Positions 23,601 through 35,828 of a stretch of DNA of 64,000 nucleotides are shown in pieces. How positions within the stretch are numbered: position 1 is the stretch's first letter; every line of letters starts with the position of its first letter. Both the position numbers and the translations under genes were made by a program. This stretch comes from Lactifluus volemus (taxonomy: Eukaryota > Basidiomycota > Agaricomycetes > Russulales > Russulaceae). Below the pieces are notes generated by a model. That model was not told the DNA's origin and did no database searches. It saw only the letters and a list, made by a program, of their open reading frames with translations. The DNA is taken from the NCBI GenBank assembly GCA_022376515.1, contig WTXI01000111.1, forward strand, positions 50,559 through 114,558. The letters run 5' to 3'.

Positions 23601-24916
23601 TTCGTCCTCGTCCATGATGCTGTCGACCTCGTCCGAATCATCATCTTCCTCATCAACATCCATCGCGTCTTCAACATTTCTGTTTCGACGCCTGTTTAAC
23701 GACAAATCAGCAACAAATTCGCATCGGATAAGACTGTGCTTATGTATATAGCGTAAGGCCCTATAGACACTCGAAGAGAATGAGTATGTGTGTAGGAAAA
23801 CCCACCTCTGAGTCCAAGTGCGAAAGCAGCAAGCTAATCTGCTTCAGGACTGCTCGCGGAGCCCATTCTGCGAATTGCGTGAGGAACTTAGAAAAGTTCC
23901 TTGGACCCTTGGTATCTTGCGCATTGAAGCTCTTCGCAGCAATCTCTCGGAGGATCTCCTCGCCGAGTTGTGCATGGTCGAATTCCTTCAACAGCACGTT
24001 ATTATAAGACACTCTGCCATGGGTTCAGAAAGGTGCTCGTAGTACTGCAAGGATTGCATGATCGAGGTCTGTGCGGCAGGTCCATGCCCGTGATATTTGA
24101 CCGCGAGACAGACGACTTTGTAGACTGGAAGCTTCATAGGCTGGGACTTCATGTACTGCTCATTCTCCGTGACGTGATACACAGGCGCAGAGACACCTAC
24201 CGACGTTTTGTCCTATAGTAAGCGAAGCTGATACGGCGACCTTGTGAGGAAATGACGCACCCAATAAAAGTATCCCTCTCCCCGCTCACAGTCCAAATCT
24301 TGGACGTCTTCAACTTCAAAACCTTGGCGACCAGCGTGAGAATAGGCACAATCTGGTCTTTCCATGACCATTCGGCTGCCTTATTCTTGGAAGCAACTCT
24401 CGATTGCGTTGCCTTTCCGCCCCGTCCCTTCCGAGAGTTTGCGGGTACCGTGGTAGCGGACGCATCCTCGTCGGGTACGTTGACCTCCTCCACTGAGCGG
24501 GCCTACCAGTTGAGCAAGAAGGCATACATCTCCATCTGTACTTGATGTGCCGCGCACGTCTGCTGGTCTTCGTGGTGGATGTCGTACGCGGCAGCATCCA
24601 CCTCCGCGGCAAAGCCAGACATGATAACGTCGAGTAGTTTGTTCATCAAGATACCGGGCACGGCATCGACGCATTTGAGAAAAGAGCACAAGATGTCAAA
24701 CAGTATCTGGAGATGTTACGCCTGAAGGACTCTGCTATGGCTCGGACAGCCTCTGTAATAACTAATAAACGATAAGTGGAGGATGTTAGTGAAAGCGTTT
24801 GCAACACACGTTGATTTTTCTCCTAGTTGCATCGATCGTATGTAATGGTCAATAGAATAGTTCCCTGAATCTTGGAGAGCCTGAAGCTCCTCTTGGAGAT
24901 CAAATTCACTCTCCAT
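20636..24916 (-). pseudogene. Condensin complex subunit 1 (Cnd1/Ycs4-type) relic, copy 1
   Basis: Read on minus from ATG 24916 (MESEFDLQEELQALQDSG) through N-terminal Cnd1 pieces such as WKDQIVPILTLVAKVLKLK (about 24330), VYKVVCLAVKYHGHGPAAQT (about 24100) and VLKQISLLLSHLDSE (about 23830). These are followed by LYLRLRKWHYAGALNFIRQVEEAAQMIF (about 23400), REWFALAEQAIHTVYALG (about 21830), DPNIRSN-related pieces near 21090, and the basic tail KKAVAKKRATR (about 20690). Intact condensin subunit 1 is a HEAT-repeat scaffold of chromosome condensation, well over 1000 residues. Here a TAG interrupts the sequence after LLNW (about 24503), segments present in copy 2 are missing, and a DUF6535-like fragment is inserted at about 22260-23010. 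The functional single-copy gene is presumably elsewhere. Confidence 0.82.
22260..23010 (-). pseudogene. DUF6535-like fragment inserted in condensin relic 1
   Basis: The minus-strand frame 22990-22424 (188 residues) is hydrophobic at its start (LMIFIFASHQMVAIVLSISV and on through GLAYFALTTLSCF) and resembles the third and fourth membrane segments of DUF6535 proteins, but of a subfamily distinct from the other copies here. It begins directly after the condensin residues NRIAKNMIE. Further frames down to about 22260 (YEAVRRLQLDS...) look like the rest of the same protein. No initiator exon is present. Condensin-related sequence resumes at about 22110, so this is an insertion or capture event. 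Confidence 0.6.
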
Positions 24917-25257
24917 CTGGCAAGTCGTAGGCCGTTGTTGCCACCGAACGCGTCGGGAAGGGCATCTGTCACATGTTCGACGCATGTAGTAAAAGTCACG
25001 CGTCACGTCCTTAGTCTCAGTTCACTGTGAGCGGAAATCCGATTATTATGTTACGGTCCAGAAGGAGGGAAAATCAGATGACGAAAGCCCACACAGTACC
25101 AAAGATACATCACAGCCAAGAAAGGGAATCAAACTCTTGACATTTGACATCTCTTTTATTGAGTACGATAAGATTCTCGTGAGTGGGAGGATGGTCACGG
25201 TTCGGTCTGATCAAAGCAGGACAACAGTCAAGGGATCTTGCATACAATTGACTCTAT

Positions 25258-28200
25258 TTAAATAAGTTGTGGTAATGTACTAGTAGCCCAATTTGATCCA
25301 TAAGCAAAATCTGAGAAATCAAGCCGTGTCTCATGTCTGCCTGCAATCCAGATAGTGCTGGGTCTATGAAGGCATGGCCTATGTAGCTCGGGAATCCAAA
25401 GCACAAGTTCGTCCTCTTCTCCGTGTAACCAACCGTCACTGTCGATCAAGGATTGGTCCGTAAATTGATTCTTAATATTTTCGGTCTTCACATGAATTGT
25501 GCCATTATCTGAAGCCGAGGCAATATGTCCTGTTGTGGCATCCCACACCCAAATTGTGCGATCATCCGAGCCCGATGTGATCCGCTCCCCGTCCGGTGAG
25601 AATGCAACTGATGTGACATAACCGGTGTGTCCAGTGAATGGGCCGGCTATAATCTGTCCTGTTGTGGCATCCCACACCCGAATCGCGTGATCTTCCGAGC
25701 CCGATACGATCCGCTCCCCGTCTGGTGAGAATGCAACAGATCTGACACAATCGGTGTGTCCAGTAAATGGGCCGGCTATAATCTGTCCTGTTGTGGCATC
25801 CCACACCCGAATCGTGTGATCATACGAGCCCGATACGATCCGCTCCCCGTCTGGTGAGAATGCAACAGATCTGACATAACGGGTGTGTCCAGTGAATGGG
25901 CCGGCTATAATCTGTCCTGTTGTGGCATCCCACACCCGAATCGTGTGATCGTCCGAGCCCGATACGATCCGCTCCCCGTCCGGTGAGAATGCAACAGATC
26001 TGACACAATCGGTGTGTCCAGTAAATGGGCCGACTATAATCTGTCCTATTGTGGCATGCCACACCCAAATCGTGTGATCTTCCGAGCCCGATACGATCCG
26101 CTCACCGTCCGGTGAGAATGCAACTGATGTGACATAACCGGTGTGTCCAGTAAATGGGCCGGCTATAACCTGTTCTGTTGTGGCATCCCACACCCGAATC
26201 GTGTGATCGTCCGAGCCCGATACGATCCGCTCCCCGTCTGGTGAGAATGCAACAGATCTGACATAACCGGTGTGTCCAATAAATGGGCCGGCTATAATCT
26301 GTCCTGTTGTGGCATCCCACACCCGAATCGTGTGATCAAAAGAGCCCGATGTGATCCGCTCCCAGTCCGGTGAGAATGCAACAGATCTGACATAACGGGT
26401 GTGTCCAGTAACTGGGCCGGCTATAATCTGTCCTGTTGTGGCATCCCACACCCGAATCGTGTGATCTTCCGAGCCCGATACGATCCGCTCCCCGTCTGGT
26501 GAGAATGCAACTGATGTCACATAACCGGTGTGTCCAGTAAATGGGCCCGCTATAATTTGTCCTGTTGTGGCATCCCACACCCGAATCGTGTGATCAAAAG
26601 AGCCCAATACGATCCGCTCCCCGTCTGGTGAGAATGCAACAGATCTGACATAACGGGTGTGTCCAGTGAATGGGCTGGCCGTGATCTGTCCTGTTGTGGC
26701 ATCCCACACCCGAATCGTGTGATCGTCCGAGCCCGATACGATCCGCTCACCGTCCGGTGAGAATGCAACAGATGTGACACAATCGGTGTGTCCAGTAAAT
26801 GGGCCGACTATAATCTGTCCTGTTGTGGCATCCCACACCCGAATCGTGTGATCGTCCGAGCCCGATACGATCCGCTCACCGTCTGGTGAGAATGTAACAG
26901 ATCTGACACCACGGGTGTGTCCAGTAAATGGGCCGGCTATAATCTGTCCTGTTGTGGCATCCCACACCCGAATCGTGCGATCATAAGAGCCCGATACGAT
27001 CCGCTCACCGCCCGGTGAGAATGCAACAGATCTGACATAAGAGGTGTGTCCAGTAAATGGGCCGGCTATAATCTGTCCTGTTGTGGCATCCCACACCCGA
27101 ATCGCGTGATCTTCCGAGCCCGATACGATCCGCTCCCCGTCTGGTGAGAATGCAACAGATTTGACATAAGAGGTGTGTCCAGTAAATGGGCCGGCTATAA
27201 TCTGTCCTGTTGTGGCATCCCACACCCGAATCGTGTGATCTTCCGAGCCTGATACGATCCCCTCACCGCCCGGTGAGAATGCAACAGATGTATAACCGGT
27301 GTATCCAGTAAATGGGCCGGCTATAATCTGTCCTGTTGTGGCATTCCACACCCGAATCGTGCGATCATAAGAGCCCGATACGATCCGCTCCCCGTCTGGT
27401 GAGAATGCAACAGATGTGACAAAACGGGTGTGTCCAGTAAATGGGCCGGCTATAATCTGTCCTGTTGTGGCATCCCACACCCGAATCGTGTGATCTCCCG
27501 AGCCCGATACGATCCGCTCACCGCCCGGTGAGAATGCAACAGATCTGACACAATCGGTGTGTCCAGTAAATGGGCCGGCTATAATCTGTCCTGTTGTGGC
27601 ATCCCACACCCGAATCGTGTGATCACGTGAGACCGATGTGATCTCCCCGTCTGGTAATAATGCAACAGAATTGACGGTGTGTCCAGTAAACGGGCCCGCT
27701 ACAATCTGTCCTGTTGTGGCATCCCACACCCGAATCGTGTCATCATCCGAGCCCGATGTGATCCGCTCTCCGTCTGGTGAGAATGCAACAGAATTGACGT
27801 TGTATCCAGTAAACGGGCCCGCTACAATCTGTCCTGTTGTGGCATCCCACACCCGAATTGTGTGATCACGTGAGCCCGATGCGATACGCTCCCCGTCCGG
27901 CGAGAATGCAACACAATTGACAATGTCGTCATGTGCCTCAATCGTCATTTCCAATTCAGGCCAATGCGACAACTGCCCGCGTTCCAACCTCAATCTCCGA
28001 GGAAATTCGGGAAGGTATTGATGAAGGATCTGGGAAGAAGCTGGCGCGAAAGGCAAGGCAGAGACGTAGATATGTGGTGCACTTCGAGCCACCGCCTTTC
28101 CGAAATACCGCACGAATGAAGATGCATCCTTTGCCAATCCCAACAAGTTCTTCACTTCCGTTTGTGAACGCTATTGCGATTTCACGCTCAAGTCACTACA

Positions 28201-31200
28201 TGTCATATTCAAATGTGCGGTGTACATACCTCTCGCAGCAACCACGCCGACAGGGATGACAATGCTCGTGAAGCAACGCCGACACTCTTCTTGACACTAA
28301 GCACTTCCAGCCAAAACAGAAACTTTGTTTTGAGGAGCAATCGAAGTTTTTTGAGGACCTCGTCATCGAAGGCAAGACGGCGCAAATGATCGCTCCAGTA
28401 AATGCAACCATATTGTAGAGTAGACGGAATATATTTGGCGATTCGGGATTCCAAGTCTTGGACGTCGCTGTTGGCGAGATATGACGACTCGAGTCTGCAC
28501 ATGTTGAATTTGAGGCCATCGAGCATTAAACCAAGGCAGGAATATGACAAATCATGGTGGGCATCCGTAAGATCGACATAAAACACGTTGCTCGTCTTAC
28601 TAGTCAGAAAGTCACGGAATGATGTATGGAGGGGAAGGATGGGGCGCGTTTGATCAAGGGAAGTGACGCTACTCAGTAGCGAGCCGAGGCAGCGGAGAAT
28701 TCTGAGGACCTGGTTGGAATCTTCGGGGTGGACAAACGGTGCATGCTGTCGCATAGCAATTAAAGAATTGATGGAGAGGGGTTCGATAGCGACAAAAAGT
28801 TGTCCCATGATGGACCGAAACAGAACTTGGGCTTCATCTGAATTAAAGTACCCTTGGAGCACTTCTTCATACAGGTTGTCCAGCGGACCTTCACCACTGC
28901 GACCTCGAGAGGGTGCCAACAGGCGCTGTACACATTCGTTGTAGCTAAGGCCAAGACTGGCATGGCTGTTTATGAAACCACATGCAACGGCCGCCCACTG
29001 AAACAAGCCCTGTGACGCCTGCAGTAGCTTGTTACCATAGTCTTTGAACACGTCCTCGCGGAGCTTGCTCTGAATATACAAGCCAATATCTTGTTTCGTA
29101 TTGGCAGCCAGGTCGTCGTCATCCATGTACAGTGTATGGACGGACTCCGCCTTGGCGAATGCCTGTTCGATGTCATCTTCCGACCTCGACGTGATGAGGA
29201 TGCGAACGTTCGACGGGAGGTCGATGAGACGTTGGGCAAGAAACGTATGCAGTGGATTTCCGCCAATTGTGATACCACTCTCATCCAAACCATCGATGAT
29301 GATGAGAATTGGATCATCAAGTGGTACGCTCTTGAGTGGATTAAAGAGGAGCCGTGTAAAAAGTCTACGAGGATCTCGGGTAGTCCCAAAAGATGGATCA
29401 CTTGCAATGGCCCTCTTGAGGGCGAGCTTGAACTGAGGATAGCGATCGGAGAGGCCGCGAGCAAGCGTCGTAAAGAAATGATAAGCTTCGTCGTTGGACT
29501 CCTTGGCTTTCTCCTTCCGCACAAAAGCAACATAAGAACCGAGATACCGTGAGGTCTCGTCGAATCGAAGTGCGATCTCATGCGCAATTGAGGACTTTCC
29601 CGTGCCTGCCTGGCCAAGGAGAAGGAGGCCGCGGTCGGATTCGGGATTCTTGACCCACTCGACGATGTGGTCCAAGAAATGTTTGCGTGTGTCTCGATAA
29701 CAGCCCTGCCTATCTGTGAATCGCCATCCTCCCAAAAGAGGGCTTTCCCCGATTATTGCATTCAATTCTATTTTACTCTTGTTAAACCGAAGATAGATGG
29801 CTTTGTGACTGTCATAATGACGTACCAGTATCCGATGCTTGATTCGACATATCCGTTTCCTGTGTTCTCACATCGTTTCGTATTTCAGGGACAGGAGCGA
29901 CAGCGGGGAGCGCAATATGTGTGGTGAATTGTCCTCGTAGATCTCGTAGTTGAACAACGGCATTGCGGAGGCGTTCGACATTGTTCGAAGCCAGGTTTGC
30001 TGAAAATCACATGTTGATAAGAGGCGATGAGAGAGGTCAAGTCAGGATAACGTACCGACTTGTGCATCCGTCTTGGCATTCGATCCCGCGGCAAACGCGT
30101 ACGATTTGATAGAACCGGCACATTCGGAGACGCACTTCAGCATCTCAATGAGAATTTTTGCTTGCATTGATCCTCTTTGGATGTTCCTCAAACCGTCCTC
30201 ATTCGTAAATTGAAATGCGTTCAATATCGCCTCAAGTAGTGATCGGAAGTTGCCGTCATGCTGTAACTTGTGTACCAAGTCCTGCCAACAAGTCAAGAAG
30301 AGGGTGAGCGTTCTATTTCATCCAACAAGGCAAGGGCGCGCACCTCGGGAATGTTTGAGAGCTGACCCCATGCCGAGCTGGCACGCTTAGGGGCAGCAAT
30401 TAGCTCGGTGAATAGTAGAGAAGAAACGGATGGGACATACATCTTTGACGATTGGACTGACGGTGTCCACCACCTGCTTCATAACATCAACGGCACTTTT
30501 CCACATTGTGACCCCATCGATAGCTTCCTCAGCGCGATCTGGATGACTTGACATCCCCGGCTGGCTGTCCGGCACTGTTCCTACAGGAGTGCCGCGAAGG
30601 TCAGCCGTCCCGGAAAAATCAGATCGAGGATCGGCAACTGTCGTGGGTTGCGCGGTTTCAGCGTCAGATTGGACAATGTGACGCGTAACGTCTCCTTCAG
30701 TGACAGGGATGAGATTCGGGGTGTTGACTGTCCGAGAGGGACTTGCGTTTGGTGACACTGTGATCGTTAAGACTGTGGCCGGCTTCTTTGACTGTTTCGA
30801 ATGTCCATCTGCATTGCCGAAAATAATGTCGAGTTCTATATGTAGGGTGATCAGCCAGAAGCATGAGTAAAAATTCCAAAAAATCATGAGACGAACCGCA
30901 AGGTGGTTCACAGGCTATCCTCTGTTTTCCGATAAGAATGTCTTTCGATTTGGGCCTTTCCATATAAAGATGTGCTGTGATATGAGATTGGGATTGTAAA
31001 ATGCTGCTGGGGACTCAGCCGCAAATAGATATAAAATATGGGAATTTCTCACAAAGTGTCGTTCCATTCTACGATATTCTCCCTTCTCTGCACGGATCGT
31101 GTCTGTCTCGTCGTCGCCCCGCAAGTCACAGTGACATAAAAAATTCCTTTTCTCCAGAGGAGGTTCTTGAATCGCGGGAGGTTGCGCGCTCTGAGGACTG

Positions 31201-31400
31201 GCAGGGGAAACAGATTTAGTACCTCTCAGAGCATGATCACAAAGGGAGTACGTACCAGTGACCCTGAGCGAATGCGAGCCTGGTTGCGTTGAGGTGACCT
31301 GAGCGCGGCTGCTGCCAGTGTGCCTCATGTCGGAGATTTGAGAACCTGAACTGTAGTAATGGTTAACAGCGGGAGACATCGGGATAGGAGACTTTCGCAT
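25258..31400 (-). CDS. C2-NACHT-WD40 NLR-like (STAND) protein, gene 1
   Basis: Nine exons on minus: 31400-31256, 31197-31053, 31006-30897, 30835-30441, 30385-30344, 30281-30056, 29999-29826, 29767-28230 and 28170-25258. All introns are GT-AG, 46-62 bp, and the coding sum is an exact 1896 codons (1895 residues). Residues about 45-135 form a C2-like domain (LRVTVLRARNLP, then TRSVQRRENIVEWN). An NACHT domain follows: Walker A GQAGTGKSS at about 464-472, Walker B ILIIIDGLDES at about 566-576, ILITSR at about 602-607, and a post-NACHT LHTSFRDFL motif. Nineteen near-identical WD40 repeats of about 43 residues span about 1008-1813, and a conserved DSDGWL...LVLWIP tail ends the protein. Fungal NLRs of this build sense non-self by the WD40 end and signal through the N-terminus; a C2 domain suggests membrane targeting. 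Relative to gene 2 there is a 9-base in-frame deletion in C2. All exons are open. Role inferred. Confidence 0.88.
25520..27927 (-). repeat. Tandem 129-bp WD40-coding repeats, 19 units
   Basis: Each unit encodes GHTxxVxSVAFSPDGExIxSGSxDxTIRVWDATTGQIIAGPFT-type text. Units are nearly identical at the DNA level, a few (units 2, 3, 5, 6) being one to four codons shorter. Such high internal conservation indicates ongoing unequal recombination or gene conversion. Confidence 0.9.
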
Positions 31401-34400
31401 ACGGATGGGGGGTCATCTGGGTAGCTTTTGAAGAGAGTAAGAAAGAGAAAGACAAGCGGGAGAGGTTGAGGGTTGTTGAGCCTTAAGGTGACCACGAGCC
31501 CTTGCCCGTGCCTGCATTATGTCTTCTAAGGGCACCTTATCTGCGCCATCTCACGCTTCTAAGGGCACCTTGTCTGCGCCATTTCACGCTCAGCGGGCAC
31601 GTTTGTGATGATCGATAATCATATATCTTCCTGGTTCACTTTCGGTAACTCGAGATTCCGAGTCTGACCACTTCACGCTTGAATAAAGACAGGGTGCCTT
31701 TCTCAAAACGTTATTACCTAGGTGATAAGCGACACTGCAGGATACTGTACTTTACGATCCCAAGCCCGACATGAGACAAAGTATGAGTAAACGACGTATT
31801 CTATGCACAGTAACGGGTACCCGCGTTGCCCAAGAAATTTTTACGCTTGATCGCCAGCGACCGTGCGACAGCGATCATGGGAATCTGGATGAGTTGCCTT
31901 TCCACATTCGAACAAATCAATGTTTTCACAAATAACAAAAAGAGAGGTTACGGCCATGACCAGTTCGTGGGCTGCCGCGGAGAGAAGAACGGTGGCCAGT
32001 GTTGTACAGGTCAGGCTGACGAGAGGTCAGAGAGGTCACGTCGCGTCGGTTGACTAAGTCAAGGTCAAATGAGGGTCATACCTATTTAGGATGTGATCGC
32101 GATGCGATTAAATCACTGAATCACAATCGATCGCCGTGCACAAATCGTCGAAACATCGTGTACTGAAGTACTATCCTCCTTTAAATTCGGCAACATTAAC
32201 ACCTACTCAAGTGAAGAAAACCTGGAGAGGAGGTATACAAAACCTGGAAACCGAGATGGAAGCATATGACATTTTGTGTTCTGACTCAAGCGAGGAGAAT
32301 GTCAAGGGGAGTAACATCGAGATTCTAGCTATGCAGGTTGACGTTGACTAAAAATTTTATATTAATCATATTACCTATCACTTTGTGTCTCCTGCTGCAG
32401 CTCACGACTCTTCGCGGGATATTGGACAATATTCGACGCTGCGTGATCCCCAATATGGAAGTTTCCCACGGACCCTTGACCCTATGAGCTCATATGTTGG
32501 GGCCGCCTTGGCGCGCCGGTGGGGGAAGTGTAATCCCTTTGCCCTACCCAACCACGCCACGCCACGCCAGCCGGACACATGCATCCGCCGCTTGAGCCAC
32601 CTCATCCCACGACAGCCGGGCACCCCCTACGCTAGACCGCCCCCGTGGCACAGATGCACCCCCCCCCCTCCCGAGAGATCGCTGCATGATCATACACGAG
32701 GAGCTGAACGGAAACGCCTAATGGGATCTATCTCAAAAAAGGGATTACGAGCAAAATGACCACCTGGCGATTTATTGCAGGGCGATGGGCCCCGCCAGAA
32801 TAGTAGATCCCTCTGGACCGGGGCCTCGATTGGCTCAATCAATGACAAGAGCTCGTCACACAGCCCACCATCCTCGGCCCAGCGGCCTAGCATAGGGACT
32901 CGGCCTTCCAGGCTCTGACAGATGCAGTCGAAATGGCCAAAAAACCAGCTCCTATTCACCTCCCACGTCCAATCTGTAATCATGTACATAGCTGACCATC
33001 ACATCATCTCTTGGTGTCAGATCACCGACAGGCACGACAACCGTGACGTGGCCGCGTGCAATGTCGTCTGCGATATAATCGCAGTCATACATCCCGCCAC
33101 CTCGGCCTCAATACGTTGAGTCCTAGGCCCAGCAGCTTCAGACCCCTGAACCGTCTCCAAGAAATCGCGACCGAAGCGACGGCTACAGCAGATCCAGCCC
33201 GTCACCATAACAGCTCCGGCCTACCGCGCCCTCCACTGACCCGCTTCCGGCCAACCTCCAGACTTTATGCTGAACATTGCCAACCCCGCCTAGCCAGTCT
33301 TTTGCACAGCCATCAGATTACTCAACGGAACACGCCTCCATAGGTGAGTTGCAACGCGAGACACCATCGCCGCGCCCCCGACCCGCACGACTGCCAGTGT
33401 GGGCTGATAGACATCCAGACCCCCCAGTCATGTCATTCCCCGCTTCAGGGTGGCACGCGATCGCATCCTCAAACCGGCCTCACCTACGATTTCACTCAAC
33501 ATTCTCTTCGGGACGAGAAAGGGTGGGGAAGCGCTAACGAAGTTCATCGAAGGAACGCAACCATGCGTCCGGCCCCGACGCCGGCCCGCAGAGGACCACG
33601 GCTAAACGCCTCAGGCGATCGCCCGCCGTCGTCGACCCACCCCACACATCCCCACTTTAAAGACATTTTACCTAACCCCGCCACCAAGCCGTGTTAATTG
33701 GGCCAATTTACACGACTGAGCATGTCTTTGTTACATGTAAACATATTGCGCTATAGCAATGTAGATTCTAAATGATTAAAAAATGTCCTCGTGAAGGACT
33801 GCTCCGGACTCTGACTAGTGTAGGGTAAAATGAGTCTCGGTGATAGTATAAAGCGTGCCAAAAGTTGTGACTGTCTTTTCAAACAACGTATAGGGGTCGG
33901 ATTCTGCGGGTAATCGCAAACACCCAACGCAGCGACCAAGACGAACCACTCTATATGCAGAGAAACTCGAGCTTATATGCGACCAGCGCACGCGTTGTGG
34001 CCTGAGATGACCAGCTCCGATTCGAGCCCTGACTATTCCGCAGCAAGGGCTGAGATCTGTGAATCTGGATGATCTACGAGTGGATGAGATGCCAGTTATG
34101 TTATTGGGCGCGGCATCTGCGAAGGGCAGTAACATTGGGCACTTCTTCGTATGAGGTGGGCACACCGTCAGGCACCTCTATAGTGCCGGATGACGACAAA
34201 CTTGTTTCGGTACCGTTTCTGTCTGAGTCTGCTTCTCGCTCAGGCCCTCTCGGAGGTGCTTCTTCGTATCGGAGATGGCCCTCTCCCACCCCCATCAACC
34301 CGAGGCGTCGCAACACGAAGCTGTTTCGCAGATTGGGAGGGAATACGAAGCAAGGCAGGAAGCCGGATTTCTCCCAAGGCCATCGGCTATTAGATATGCG

Positions 34401-35828
34401 ATCAGCTTGTCAGGGCAGCAAATAAAGAAGTAGATACGCGCCAATCAAAGTCCCACGTAATCGCGGTGAGGAGGATGAATGTCTGAAGCACATGGGGGAG
34501 GACAACACCTGTCCAATAGTACCTGATCCACCCTCAGCTAACTGTCTTTGCGAATGGAACGCAGATTCTTTTGCTCAAGATAAGCACCGCATCGGTGAGC
34601 GTTACCGTGCGGGTGTTTCTTGAAAACATGGAGGCGAACTGCAAGTTGAGCGGAGTTTCTACATTTCGGTTGTATGTGCATACAGTCCATATCAAAAGAG
34701 TGTAGGACGAGGTCATCACCGGATCACATCGCACTTCTCCGATCGACTTTTTTTTTTTACCCGCGCCCCATTATGGCCAAAGTAAACCAACCCTGTCAAA
34801 AGACTTCTCTCATCGACAATCGGACTTTTCGCGTCGCAGTCAAAACGCCTCGGTTGCCGGACGGCTGACAATTGTATTTCAAACCAATTTTCTCAACAAG
34901 GCCTCGCCTGATGAAGTGGGTCAGGGATGACGATGGCCAGATGAAGGTCTGCCTCAGGTACCCAAACTCTCTTTATTTCGCCCCATCAACTGACAACTCG
35001 AATGACCTGCAGGCGGGCAAGATGACATCCCCACCGACTTTTCCATTGTCCCGAAAGACCATCGACAACATCCCACAGCAGCAAGTGCAGATCTAGCAAT
35101 TCTTTCTGGCGCTGCAGAACAGCTGCGTTCTACCTGTCCACATCTGCCGCTGAGCCGAGATGCAGCGTCCGCACCACCAGCAGCTACAGCTCGCACATGT
35201 GCAGACAATCGCCACTGTACTCGGGGCAGCATAGTCCAGCATATGCGCCGCAGGTATGATACTGCCGATTTGCATAATGGCTCTGATGAATCAGGGAGTT
35301 ACAGGTCCTCGGATAACTCTCCACCGTCAAACCATAGCAACAACAACTACTAGTACCCAGAAGCGCAAACCGACGCACCAGCGCCAACCGGTCAACGGTC
35401 GGAGGAAGAACATCAAGCGCGCGGAAGCAACAAAACCCATCACCTCCTGGGTATCCCAGTTTTGAGAAAAGTGTAGAAACAGACCCACCATAAAACTTCC
35501 CCCAGTCGTCTACTCAACATTCCCCCCTCAGTGAGCCAGTTTCTGAACCAGTTCCTCCAGAATTGCTCCTCCAACTCTTCCCTCTATCTCATCCCCACCT
35601 GCAAGCTCCGCTCTGACGCACCCTCCTTCCCCCTCACGCCCACACCCGGCGTCCCCACTCGGCCCACAGAGAACACAAGTCTAGCACCTCCTTCGCCACC
35701 ACCCTTAGTGCGACTGTCGCTATGCCAACAAACCTCACATCCATCCTCTCACGCTCCCTTCAGCTCTCCGTTAGCGACTCCTATCGCATCACATCCACTG
35801 GCTCTCCCCTCGATCAGCCTCCAATCAC
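31401..35828. other. Spacer of unit 1: acyltransferase remnant and conserved unassigned blocks
   Basis: 31401-31800 is the upstream region of NLR gene 1, with a repeated TTCTAAGGGCACCTT motif at about 31526 and 31557; it also precedes gene 2 (about 46826, 46858). The blocks 32490-33780, 33800-34440 and 34440-34900 are conserved with 47660-48970, 48980-49680 and 49690-50170. Around 34440-34540, minus, one frame is hydrophobic and could be a broken membrane-protein piece (weakly MATE-like), but I cannot support a gene. 35040-35828 is low-complexity and present only in unit 1. Confidence 0.45.
31826..32010 (-). pseudogene. Sterol O-acyltransferase-like (MBOAT) remnant, unit 1
   Basis: Minus-strand frames give LATVLLSAAAHELVMAV (the MBOAT histidine motif in an ACAT/ARE context) and then, in another frame, QLIQIPMIAVARS, matching the next helix of ARE-type acyltransferases, possibly across an intron starting GTAACC. 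Only this short piece remains; everything upstream is lost. Confidence 0.55.

Larger units (their letters stand above)
19057..35828. repeat. Tandem segmental duplication unit 1
   Basis: Contains, left to right, a noncoding spacer, condensin relic 1, C2-NACHT-WD40 gene 1, an acyltransferase remnant and conserved spacer. Each part has a counterpart in the same order and strand in unit 2 (35829-about 50320). The offset falls from about 16.8 kb at the left edge to about 15.2 kb at the right, because the WD40 array, the condensin relic and the spacer differ in length. Confidence 0.8.

Noticed and set aside
25520..27927. Tandem repeats suggestive of a CRISPR-like or satellite array, with alternate-frame peptides such as CHNRTDYSRPIYWTH on minus
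   Set aside because: The 129-bp units encode WD40 repeats in one open frame; the other frames are by-products of the repeat, and there are no spacers.
28970..29617. Long alternate frames over the NACHT exons on both strands (153 and 215 residues), repeated at 44243-44890
   Set aside because: They are conserved only because the NACHT exon itself is nearly identical in the two genes; low-complexity Ser/Arg-rich translations with no domain.
34005..34045. tRNA B-box-like GATTCGAGCC (also near 49198)
   Set aside because: No acceptor, D or anticodon stems can be formed around it.
34440..34540. Hydrophobic minus-strand piece weakly like a MATE transporter
   Set aside because: About 30 residues without a diagnostic motif; kept only as a remark in the spacer entry.
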